From Pseudoalteromonas piscicida (lineage in GTDB: Bacteria > Pseudomonadota > Gammaproteobacteria > Enterobacterales > Alteromonadaceae): a DNA stretch of 64,000 bases. Below are positions 42,143 through 50,402 of this stretch, piece by piece. Made by a program: the position numbers and the translations under genes. Below the pieces are notes generated by a model that ran no database searches, was not told where the DNA came from, and was given only the letters and a program-made list of their open reading frames with translations. Location of the stretch: positions 809,501 to 873,500 of the forward strand of contig NZ_CP021647.1 in assembly GCF_002208135.1 (NCBI RefSeq), given 5' to 3'. Numbering within the stretch: the stretch's first letter is position 1; every line of letters starts with the position of its first letter.

Positions 42143-44344
42143 ATGAGTGCTGATCCAAAGGAAGCAGAAGCTGGTTCAAGCATTGGGATCGAAACCAATG
42201 CATATGAGAATGATGTTCCTCAGCAACTTAGCCAGTTTGACAGTAGTACGTTTGAAGAAGCTGTGATCCAAGGGAACAGAGATGTTCAGGTCAATAACTA
42301 TTTCTCAAACGCTGATAAGAAACCATTGAAGTATGAAGCACTTCAGCTAAGAACGTTTCCAAAAATTGCCAGTAATGAGGTCATTTTAGATGACGTCAAG
42401 TTAGCCGAACTTAACAATTTCCTCATTTGTCACAACTGGCTGATTATTGAAAAAAACAACGAGAATGCTTTTTATCTCTCAGAGGCTATTGCAGCTGCTT
42501 TACAGCACACCGAAATATCATCTTACTACATACGTCACAACTCATGTCGAATGACTGAGTACTTGGAATCGAGATTTCCTTACATAGAAAGTCAACACGC
42601 TTATGTTATTAGGCAACCAATAGAAGATTTAGAAAGTTTCGAGCGCTTTATCGAAACCCGTGAAAACCTAAATGCACTGACGTCTAAACTAAAAGCCCGT
42701 AAGGCGACGTTGCTTATGGTATTGGATAGTAAAGGCGATAGTGATTGTCCTAGAAGGATCCAGGAATACCTGCGTTTCAACTCTATAAGTGCTATGCAAG
42801 GTTATTGGCAGCCTGCAGTTCACTTTACACATGACCCATTACCTGCGTCGGCAATAGATAACGATGACTGGTTGGGGTGTTTAGTTATTACGCTAACTTG
42901 TTGGTTTAACAACATGCCACTGGTGTTATTTCAAAATGCAATTGCTAAGGCATTTGACTGTAAATTAGATCAAGCCAAAGAAATGGGGGAGGGAGTAGAA
43001 GCGTTAACTCATGCTTATGCTCGTTGGCAGCAAGATCCTGATGCATTTTTAAAATTAGCTGGGCTTGAGCTCACATCACCGTCAGGCTTAGGTATTTGTT
43101 GTATCAGGCTAAGTTCGATTAAGCAGGCAAGCGTATATCGAGAAAAGTTGCTTACAAACAATCCATTCCAACTAGCTGTACTCTCAGCAATTATTGAGGA
43201 AGTCATTTTTGATCAGGATATAACAAATGAACTCATTGACATAGATGCGCTTTTTTCAGACCTCGCCTACTTCTACTTAAAACTTTCTGAAGTCGGGGTA
43301 GTTAGCATTAACAGTGATTACCTATTAACGGTATTTGAACGTTATCGTCTGTGTCCAAATTCAAAAATAATTCATTTTATTTCATTTGTTAGGGCGCTCT
43401 CTTATCAAGATAGGTTCAAAATAGCCATTGATGAATTTATTTATCAACTGCTAGGGCAAGTGGAAAAAAAAGAGAAAGATTTAATATCTATTTCAGACTT
43501 AGAAATTCATATTGAAAACTGGGTGCCAGCATTTAAATCAACCTATGAAAACAAGCTTAAAGAGATGGTGTGTGATTTCAAAAATCACCTCTATTTTTTG
43601 TTTAATACTCTAGCCTATTCAATTGAATTTGAAAGTGAGTCAGAAGTTTTGTCATTGGAGTATATATTTTCTAAAAGCTATGAGCTTGGGTTGGATAAGA
43701 GTAAGAAGTGTCCTAGCTTTGCGGTGCTTCGCTACTATTTTTCTGGGTATTTATATAGCGATGCCTCTCACTTATTAAAAATACTAAAAAGCATACCTTC
43801 CGATAGTGAGAAGTGTGTTTTAACTTTAATGATTGTGAGGATTTTTGTTTTTAGTCTTATGCACCGTGTATTAGAGGGAAATAATCAACTTGATGATAAG
43901 GCAACCTCTTACTTGATTACGTTAATGTTTGAAGAGGGAGCGGAAGAGTTAATTTACCAACTGCTAGCGATGCCTAGTTTGAATGAAAGTCTTAAGAAGA
44001 GAAATATCACTGCATTTTTAACCGCATCGATTTATATAAAACAGACGCTGATCCAAGCGCAATATGTCACTGATGAAAGCGAATATGAGCATTACGACAT
44101 GATGCTTACGGAGTTAGATGAAAAATTCAAACGATTAAATCAATTGTTTGCCATTGCTTGCACTAGAAAACAGTATGAGCAAATTAAAGCGGATTTAAGA
44201 TTTCAGCGAGATCAGGCGTTAGAGCAGTACAGAAATTGTAGATCAGATAAAGAGCTGAGGATGCTACTAAAGCTAAAAAAAGGCGTGTTAAGCGAAGCTA
44301 TTAAACAATTTAAAAAACCAAGAAGAGAATCCTACCATGCATGA
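42143..44344 (+). CDS. large protein with GNRD motif and degenerate NTPase-like region (SPFH block, gene 2)
   Basis: The product has 733 residues. Residues 40-54 carry VIQGNRDVQVNNYF, shared with gene 1. Around residues 99-118 the position of a P-loop reads IIEKNNENAFYLSEAI, lacking G-K-S/T, while TLLMVLDS at 189-196 looks like a Walker-B strand, so I read it as an inactive NTPase-like or STAND-related domain. The middle is helical. Residues about 665-733 form a basic coiled coil. There are no TM segments. The gene starts 139 bases after gene 1; its last eight bases overlap gene 3, so the two are translationally coupled. Function unknown. Confidence 0.6.
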   Translation: MSADPKEAEAGSSIGIETNAYENDVPQQLSQFDSSTFEEAVIQGNRDVQVNNYFSNADKKPLKYEALQLRTFPKIASNEVILDDVKLAELNNFLICHNWLIIEKNNENAFYLSEAIAAALQHTEISSYYIRHNSCRMTEYLESRFPYIESQHAYVIRQPIEDLESFERFIETRENLNALTSKLKARKATLLMVLDSKGDSDCPRRIQEYLRFNSISAMQGYWQPAVHFTHDPLPASAIDNDDWLGCLVITLTCWFNNMPLVLFQNAIAKAFDCKLDQAKEMGEGVEALTHAYARWQQDPDAFLKLAGLELTSPSGLGICCIRLSSIKQASVYREKLLTNNPFQLAVLSAIIEEVIFDQDITNELIDIDALFSDLAYFYLKLSEVGVVSINSDYLLTVFERYRLCPNSKIIHFISFVRALSYQDRFKIAIDEFIYQLLGQVEKKEKDLISISDLEIHIENWVPAFKSTYENKLKEMVCDFKNHLYFLFNTLAYSIEFESESEVLSLEYIFSKSYELGLDKSKKCPSFAVLRYYFSGYLYSDASHLLKILKSIPSDSEKCVLTLMIVRIFVFSLMHRVLEGNNQLDDKATSYLITLMFEEGAEELIYQLLAMPSLNESLKKRNITAFLTASIYIKQTLIQAQYVTDESEYEHYDMMLTELDEKFKRLNQLFAIACTRKQYEQIKADLRFQRDQALEQYRNCRSDKELRMLLKLKKGVLSEAIKQFKKPRRESYHA

Positions 44345-46448
44345 AAGCATCTCTAATTTGAGCAACTTAATCAGAAAAGTCGATACTAACTTTCACAATC
44401 CGAGAGTTCATGGAGAAGGGTTTGTTGTCACCTGGAATAAGAAAACCAACCAGATCGTGACCAAGCAAGGGTTGCTATCTGATTTATTTAATAAGAAACA
44501 TTATGAATATTTCTTTGTTAAATCTCATACAAAACCAATTGTCATTAGCAAAATTCCATTTGAATGGCATGAAGGTGCAAGTGAGATTGCACTAGAGTTT
44601 TACGCTACCTTTCAGCTTAAAATTACCGATCAAACTGAAGCGCATAAGTTAGTCGAAATCTTAAGTATGTCGGGCACGCCGGAAAAAGGATTATTTAATT
44701 TAATAGATAAGCACCTACATCACTGCATGTCGAAAATGTATAAGAAATGCTTGGACTCACAAAATAGCAACTTATTGGATGAGTTTTATCAGCAAGAGCT
44801 ACAGCGTGGAGAAAGCAGTGAATTAAACACTTCGGTGTGCGAGCAAATGCAGCAAGAATTAAAAGGAATGGATTTTAATATTGGCTTTACGCTGCGTAAC
44901 GCACCAGAGCGATATGCCGAATTTAAATATAGTACCAAGATTAAAGAAACGGGTTTAGAAGTAACGTCCGAATGTCAAATGACATTGAATAACTACCAAG
45001 CCTATCGCAAGTCGGAAATTAGCGATATCGAGGGGGTGGTAGCACACATGAAGGCGGGTATTGATAGAGCAATCCGCCAGCATATTTTGGGCAAATCTGA
45101 AATGGATTTGCTGAGCAATTTCAAAACGGCAACAAGTCAAGACGTCTCTATCTCCGATCAGGTTAAAAATAGTGTTAAGCAACAAGCTACTGCAATCGGT
45201 TATGAACTTAACTCATTTCATACATTGCCAAACATTGCTCCGCTGAGGTTATTAAATGGGTTGATGCTCACGTTTGATAAAGAAGATGGCGCATTTAAAA
45301 CGGGGATGTTTGGTAGCCGTGTACGGTTAAATATTCGCATGGAAGTTAAGGCGAAAGAAGGAGAGTTTGAAAAATACCGTCACTTATTTGCAAGTAGTGA
45401 AAACGACAATCAGATAGATTTGTTAGCGATAACGCAAGCGCAAATTCTCGACAGAATAAAAGTACTAATACACGACATTTGCAAAGAAGTCATGCTGAAC
45501 GACAAGTTTAATCATTACAAAGCATTAAGTCAGTTTGAAGAATTAATCCGGCCTCAACTTGAAGCTGAAATTAGCAAACGATTAAGTGAACAACATGGTT
45601 TGGTGGTAAGTATTAAGTCACTTATGGCAGTTGAATCTGAAGATGCCATGAGGCTTGAGGAGCTGAGAGGTAAAAAAATACCAATCCAATTTAAGCATTT
45701 TTTTGGTGGACAAGACGGGATTGGTGCCGAGTATTCATTCAGTGGTGCATTTGAAGTGCTCGGTCTAGTTGTCAGTGACGCCGGTGGTGAACATAGTTGG
45801 GAAACGTTTGAAAAATGGGATTTTGGTTACCGAATTGATTCTCCTGAGCGCCATACCAACACAGCTCTGAAAGGGAATGACGATAGAGTCTGTAAAAAAT
45901 TGGCGATTGAGAATGAACTAGAAGATATAAAACAAGAAGTTATTAGGCTTTTCAAAGCATCAACATTACTTATCCCTTCCATTACGCTTTGGGTAAACAA
46001 ACGCGAATATAACGCAAAGTTACAAGATGAATTACTCAGTGAGGTATCGGCTCTGTTGAGGCGCAGCCGAGGAATGGAGCTACTGATTGAGAGACTAGAA
46101 ATTAAAGACGAAAGCCTGATCCAAGCGCAGCTTGATAGTCGAGATCGTAAGCTCAAATCAATTGCCGATGTCGATAGCATGCGTTTAGAGCAGCGTTTAG
46201 TTGATTTAAAACAAAGCAAAGACGAAAAGCAAAAGCTGGCAGACGAAGTGACTGAAAGAAGGTTGAGCTTCCTTCGCGACAGCGATGATTTTGAAGACTT
46301 ACTAGACGAAAAAGAGCGTATCGAAAATGATTACCGTCATTTAAATACTAAAGAGTCGACCATAGAAGAATTACTGCCTGCCCCTAACAGCCATTCCTCG
46401 AGCGATATCGAAGAATTAGCTGATGTACTTACTAAATCCAATAAATAA
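44337..46448 (+). CDS. SPFH/prohibitin-like coiled-coil protein (SPFH block, gene 3)
   Basis: The product has 703 residues. It has no signal peptide or TM segment. The region from about 30 to 610 contains what look like two or three SPFH (band 7)-like modules, each ending with a helix pair like RLSEQHGLVVSIKSL; a clear one is at about 325-440 (VRLNIRMEVKAKEGEFEKYR). The last 100 residues are a strongly charged coiled coil. SPFH proteins such as flotillin and HflK/C build membrane-associated rings; here a cytoplasmic scaffold is likely. It overlaps gene 2 by eight bases, and gene 4 starts 13 bases later. Confidence 0.6.
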   Translation: MHESISNLSNLIRKVDTNFHNPRVHGEGFVVTWNKKTNQIVTKQGLLSDLFNKKHYEYFFVKSHTKPIVISKIPFEWHEGASEIALEFYATFQLKITDQTEAHKLVEILSMSGTPEKGLFNLIDKHLHHCMSKMYKKCLDSQNSNLLDEFYQQELQRGESSELNTSVCEQMQQELKGMDFNIGFTLRNAPERYAEFKYSTKIKETGLEVTSECQMTLNNYQAYRKSEISDIEGVVAHMKAGIDRAIRQHILGKSEMDLLSNFKTATSQDVSISDQVKNSVKQQATAIGYELNSFHTLPNIAPLRLLNGLMLTFDKEDGAFKTGMFGSRVRLNIRMEVKAKEGEFEKYRHLFASSENDNQIDLLAITQAQILDRIKVLIHDICKEVMLNDKFNHYKALSQFEELIRPQLEAEISKRLSEQHGLVVSIKSLMAVESEDAMRLEELRGKKIPIQFKHFFGGQDGIGAEYSFSGAFEVLGLVVSDAGGEHSWETFEKWDFGYRIDSPERHTNTALKGNDDRVCKKLAIENELEDIKQEVIRLFKASTLLIPSITLWVNKREYNAKLQDELLSEVSALLRRSRGMELLIERLEIKDESLIQAQLDSRDRKLKSIADVDSMRLEQRLVDLKQSKDEKQKLADEVTERRLSFLRDSDDFEDLLDEKERIENDYRHLNTKESTIEELLPAPNSHSSSDIEELADVLTKSNK

Positions 46449-46461
46449 TGGGAAACGAACG

Positions 46462-47100
46462 ATGAAAAGTAGAAAAAACCTTGTTGCTGCTTCAATCATG
46501 ACTGCTTTGCTATCCGGGTGTGCAATGACTGACGACACTAAAACTAGAGCTGAGGGAGCATCTACAGGTGCGCTAATTGGTGGTGCGCTTGGTTTGGTGT
46601 TAGGTGACAATAAGCAAGCCGCTATGATTGGTGCATTGATTGGTGCTGTTGCCGGAGATCTTTATGCCAAGAGTGTGGTTAAGAAGAAGCAGGATTACGC
46701 CAATACTGAGTTATATATGCAAGATGTGATTAAAGGGGCGCAAGACAAACTTATCGCAGCCAAAAATGAAAGAGAAAAAATTCATTTGGAAATAGAAAGT
46801 TATACTGCTCAGTTAGAAAGCATTGAGGCAGAGTCTCAAAAACGCAGTGCTGAGTATAGTGGCTTAGAAGTGCAAAAAGATAGCCTGTCCAAAGCGGTTT
46901 CCAAGTCAGCTAAGTTAGTCGAGATATTGACTGAAGAAATTCAGTACCAAAAGGACGTGCTGGCACAAGAAAGAGCAGCAGTTTCTGTTCAATTAGCCTC
47001 GCATAGTGAAACGGTAATTCAACAACTTCTTGCTGAAAAGAAAGAGCTAGAACTCATGCAAGCCCAGTTAGCTTCATTAGATAGACGGAAATTATACTAA
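46462..47100 (+). CDS. lipoprotein with glycine zipper and coiled coil (SPFH block, gene 4)
   Basis: The product has 212 residues. The start at 46462 gives a lipoprotein signal with lipobox LLSGC (Cys20). A glycine-zipper region, GASTGALIGGALGLVLG then IGALIGAVAGD (about 34-68), follows; such segments insert into membranes. The rest is a long coiled coil (about 75-205). It ends one base into the next gene (TAATG), so genes 4 and 5 are coupled. Family not assigned; the arrangement recalls outer-membrane-anchored adaptors. Confidence 0.7.
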   Translation: MKSRKNLVAASIMTALLSGCAMTDDTKTRAEGASTGALIGGALGLVLGDNKQAAMIGALIGAVAGDLYAKSVVKKKQDYANTELYMQDVIKGAQDKLIAAKNEREKIHLEIESYTAQLESIEAESQKRSAEYSGLEVQKDSLSKAVSKSAKLVEILTEEIQYQKDVLAQERAAVSVQLASHSETVIQQLLAEKKELELMQAQLASLDRRKLY

Positions 47101-47588
47101 TGCTGAAGCGAGTTATGTGTTGCTTGTTTTTATCTTTGCTAGCCGGTTGTGAGACGACAGGTGATCCAACGACTGGTGGGTTGTATGGATGGAGCGAAGA
47201 AAAAGCAAAGCAACGACAGGCACAGCTAAACCGAAGGGTGATGGATATCGAAGCTCAAATGAATGCAATTGAAAAAGAAAATCAAGAGCTTGAAAGTGAT
47301 AAGCTACAACTAACACAGTTGATAGCAATACAAAGTGAGAAGTTAAACGCTTTAATTACAAGCCACGATGCATTGCTGGATAAGATAGAAACATACAAAG
47401 GTCTTGAGCGTATCAATCAGACAAAAATTAGCCAGCTGAAAACGCGTTACCCATGGCTCGGCCTGAGCCGAGAGGAGGTATTGAGACAATTTCACGAAGC
47501 GGCAAGCGAGTCACGACAGCAGCAAATGCTAAACCGCCTAGAGAGTGAGCTTGAATCACTAGCACAAGAAATAGATATGATACTTTGA
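47100..47588 (+). CDS. small coiled-coil lipoprotein (SPFH block, gene 5)
   Basis: The product has 162 residues. Lipobox LLAGC (Cys17) lies after a short signal peptide, then an amphipathic coiled coil (about 30-110: MDIEAQMNAIEKENQELESDKLQL) and a helical end with YPWLGLSREEVLRQF. The start overlaps the gene 4 stop by one base, which suggests that the two lipoproteins are made in equal amounts and may pair through their coiled coils. Function unknown. Confidence 0.65.
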   Translation: MLKRVMCCLFLSLLAGCETTGDPTTGGLYGWSEEKAKQRQAQLNRRVMDIEAQMNAIEKENQELESDKLQLTQLIAIQSEKLNALITSHDALLDKIETYKGLERINQTKISQLKTRYPWLGLSREEVLRQFHEAASESRQQQMLNRLESELESLAQEIDMIL

Positions 47589-47597
47589 GTGATGTAG

Positions 47598-48584
47598 ATG
47601 TCGATTAAACCTATAAAAGCACAATATTATTGCAACAATATAGAACACTGTAGTAATGCTCGGGCGCATAAGTTATTTACTAAATCATATGCCAACAAGT
47701 GTGGTGTTTGTGCTCAGCCGTTATTGTTTGCGCGTTGGCATTTTTCGTTTGTTACTTCCTTTAGTTGGGTACTTTGTTTATCAACATTAGCTGCGCTGTC
47801 TTATCCATATTTTTTTCCTAAAGAATATGAAAATATTACTTTTTCTAGTGTGAAGACTGAAGTTCAAGAGTCTAATGCTGTCGTGGAAGTTACTCTTCAT
47901 CGAACAACCAACATTGATTTAGTACAACAGATAGAGTTGATAACAGAGGATGGTACTGCAAAAGCAGCTGAGGACTATCGGGCCCTTGATATTGCTTTAC
48001 AGTTCCAGCCAGGTGAAGTGCAAAAATCAATAAATATTCCTATTATTCCGGACTCTGATGTCTATGAAAACAATGAAATGTTTTACATTAAGCTGAAAAA
48101 TGTGAAAGGACAGCCGTCACATATCGTGATGATTGTCGAAGCTGGAGTAAACAAAGACTTAGTGGAAAAAAGCAGCCTGTTGGTAAGTAACCTTTCAGCA
48201 CTTGCAGCGGATCTGTCGAATGACTTGAAGCAGCTAGAGATCCTTGGTAACTATTTGTCAACCAAAGAAAATCCAAAGGCTAACTTGGTCAAAAATTACC
48301 GTGATACTCAAGATAATATTCAAAGAGCGAGAGAAAAATACATTGTTCTGTTTAATGAAGCTTTAGATTTGGACCCTAATGTTTTGAGAAATACATTGGA
48401 TTCCCACCTTGAAGCGCTGAAAAAACAACAGTTTCATACTCAATATGAAGCAACGACAGTGATGAAAGCTCAGTTACTTGACTACTTGAGTTCCAGAGTT
48501 TCTAACTCGCCTAAGTGGCTTGAGGAGTTAGGTGAGGTAGTAAAACTTGAAGTGAAAGCAAATAACAATGGAAGTGTTATTTAA
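47598..48584 (+). CDS. zinc-ribbon/TM/Calx-beta membrane protein (SPFH block, gene 6)
   Basis: The product has 328 residues. Residues 12-38 have four Cys in the pattern C-x5-C...C-x2-C, a likely zinc ribbon in the cytoplasm. A single TM follows (about 49-71: FVTSFSWVLCLSTLAALSYPYFF). About 75-185 reads like a Calx-beta domain (DGTAKAAEDYRALDIALQF, then VYENNEMFYIKLKNV), which would be periplasmic. The C-terminus (190-328) is helical. It starts nine bases after gene 5. The combination of a zinc ribbon in front of a Calx-beta domain is unusual to me. Function unknown. Confidence 0.6.
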   Translation: MSIKPIKAQYYCNNIEHCSNARAHKLFTKSYANKCGVCAQPLLFARWHFSFVTSFSWVLCLSTLAALSYPYFFPKEYENITFSSVKTEVQESNAVVEVTLHRTTNIDLVQQIELITEDGTAKAAEDYRALDIALQFQPGEVQKSINIPIIPDSDVYENNEMFYIKLKNVKGQPSHIVMIVEAGVNKDLVEKSSLLVSNLSALAADLSNDLKQLEILGNYLSTKENPKANLVKNYRDTQDNIQRAREKYIVLFNEALDLDPNVLRNTLDSHLEALKKQQFHTQYEATTVMKAQLLDYLSSRVSNSPKWLEELGEVVKLEVKANNNGSVI

Positions 48585-49118
48585 TCTAAGTTGCTTGTGT
48601 ATTGGTCTAATTTTCAGCTAAGCCAATGGGCTGCTCACTTAGCACTACTGCATACTTCCTATCAACAGAAGTGAAAATCGAGAAAACTTTTGTTCATTAT
48701 TCGATGAGTTAGCGATAGCTCATCCAAGCACCCTCAAATACCGCGAACCTTCGGCTTATGGTGTTAAAGTTCAGCCATCACATCGAACTACAATATTTAC
48801 CTGCAAAACTTTCAAACAAAACGATTGCTGACTAAAGAGCTGGCAGAGTGGGTTGTCTGTAACTGACGTTTGTAAAAATACAGAGCTAGTTTGAAATCGT
48901 TTTATATCAAATGCTACAAGTAGCACCTTACTTTACTTCCAATCTATTTCCTATTTCTTTCCGATGCTTTTAACTTGTTGATATTAAATAGCTTATTGGT
49001 TTGTGAATTTTCCAAATATTGGCCTCTGGCATCTGCCATTATCGCCTTAACCTTATTTCTATCGGGCAAACAAGCAAACGCCTGATGCAAGGTGAACTCT
49101 GGCTGCAGACAGATTTTA
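48585..49118. other. intergenic, end of SPFH block
   Basis: Over 500 bases without a supported gene. A frame from about 48650 to 48830 reads protein-like (LFDELAIAHPSTLKYREPSAYG) but has no start or partner, so it may be a remnant. I found no clear terminator for the SPFH block. The region leads to the promoter of the GNAT-methyltransferase gene. Confidence 0.4.
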
Positions 49119-49145
49119 CCTCTCCTTTAAAAACAGAATGAGAGG
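49119..49145 (+). promoter_or_regulatory. hairpin masking the ribosome binding site
   Basis: CCTCTC (49119-49124) can pair with GAGAGG (49140-49145), six base pairs with a 15-base loop. GAGAGG includes the ribosome binding site of the gene at 49154 (AGAGG eight bases before the ATG). Folding would hide it, so translation could depend on a factor or temperature. Confidence 0.45.
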
Positions 49146-49153
49146 AATTTACT

Positions 49154-50392
49154 ATGTCTTTTAAAATTGAAGCATGTAATTTAAATAATATTGATGTCGC
49201 AGTTAAAACGTTGAAAGAAAACTATGTGGAAAACTTTCCAGCTATCAGAGTTACTAAAGATAAAATATTAGGTAAAGGTATTTCTCTATACCTACTTAGT
49301 GATATAAGCCAAGTTCCACATAATCCAATAGCCACTTTTGGACTGAGCAGCGCGTATGAAGATGAAGATGTTTGGAAAGAAGTAAGGGCATCATTAAGCG
49401 ATGACTTTGACCCTAAAAAGGATGCCGTTGTCGGCCAGCTTAGTATATCGAGTAAAGATGTCGCAATTACCAGAGTAGTTTATGGCCTGTTATTAGATAA
49501 AGCACAACAGATGGGTTATGAGCGGTTGTTTTTTATCCTAAGAGGAAATGTTGATTTTTATAAAAAGTTATTTAACGCTATACTGATTAAGAGTGATTGC
49601 AACTATGATATTGGTGTTGATAGAAAAATATCTGCTCTAGTTGTTGAAACGAAAGAAATAAAAAAAAGGGGACTTCGCTTCCTAAATCGAAACTTATCAT
49701 CTTGCTTTAATAAGAGCGATAGTCTAATTAAAAGGGAAATTATGAATAAATCTCATTGGGATGAATATAGTAGTGCATTTGACTCTATTATTACTCCACC
49801 ACAGGTTGAACTTTATAATACAATTGCTCCGCTGTTGTCAGGAGCTGTACTGGATGCAGGATGTGGAAATGGAAACTTAGCCGCTTTTGTTAATGGTGAG
49901 GTTTCTACTTATCACGGCGTCGATACGTCTCTTGATATGGTGCAAAAAGCCAACGCCAATCTGCAGAGACTGAAAGAACCACAGCGGTTTCAAGCATTTC
50001 ATGTTCAACTCGAAGAATTTGTAAATACACATCAATACGACGTGATTACATTAATAAACAGTGTTTATGCGATGGATAATCCTTCTTTAGTTTTTAAACA
50101 CTGCTATAACTTACTTGCTCCGGGTGGCCTGTTAATTATCGCAAACCCCAATGAAAACATGACAAAATCTCACATGGAAATGATGATTGAGCTGTATGAA
50201 GCGCAATTTAGTGACAATCCTGCTGTTGCAGACTTTAAGAGATTGAATTTACAATTTGTCACACAATACCAACATTCGTTTTATACTTTAGATAAAATCG
50301 AAGGTTGGCTAGAACAAGCTGGGCTGTCTGTAACAAACCGAGACTGCACTCACTTTCATGGTGCAATGAATTTAATCGTAGCTAAAAAGTAG
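49154..50392 (+). CDS. GNAT-like/SAM-methyltransferase fusion protein
   Basis: The product has 412 residues. The first 165 residues look like a GNAT or autoinducer-synthase-like fold (HNPIATFGLSSAY, then GYERLFFILRGNVDFYKKLF) though the acetyl-CoA loop is not clear. Residues about 200-412 are a class I methyltransferase with motif I VLDAGCGNG at 232-240, strand motif YHGVDTS and post-motif LLAPGGLLIIANP. It lies ten bases before a LuxR-type regulator on the same strand. A synthase for a small signal is possible but not shown. Confidence 0.65.
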   Translation: MSFKIEACNLNNIDVAVKTLKENYVENFPAIRVTKDKILGKGISLYLLSDISQVPHNPIATFGLSSAYEDEDVWKEVRASLSDDFDPKKDAVVGQLSISSKDVAITRVVYGLLLDKAQQMGYERLFFILRGNVDFYKKLFNAILIKSDCNYDIGVDRKISALVVETKEIKKRGLRFLNRNLSSCFNKSDSLIKREIMNKSHWDEYSSAFDSIITPPQVELYNTIAPLLSGAVLDAGCGNGNLAAFVNGEVSTYHGVDTSLDMVQKANANLQRLKEPQRFQAFHVQLEEFVNTHQYDVITLINSVYAMDNPSLVFKHCYNLLAPGGLLIIANPNENMTKSHMEMMIELYEAQFSDNPAVADFKRLNLQFVTQYQHSFYTLDKIEGWLEQAGLSVTNRDCTHFHGAMNLIVAKK

Positions 50393-50402
50393 GAAAATAA
50401 AA

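Noticed and set aside
48650..48830. Protein-like frame after the SPFH block
   Set aside because: No start codon or ribosome binding site and stops in all frames nearby; I could not tie it to any family.
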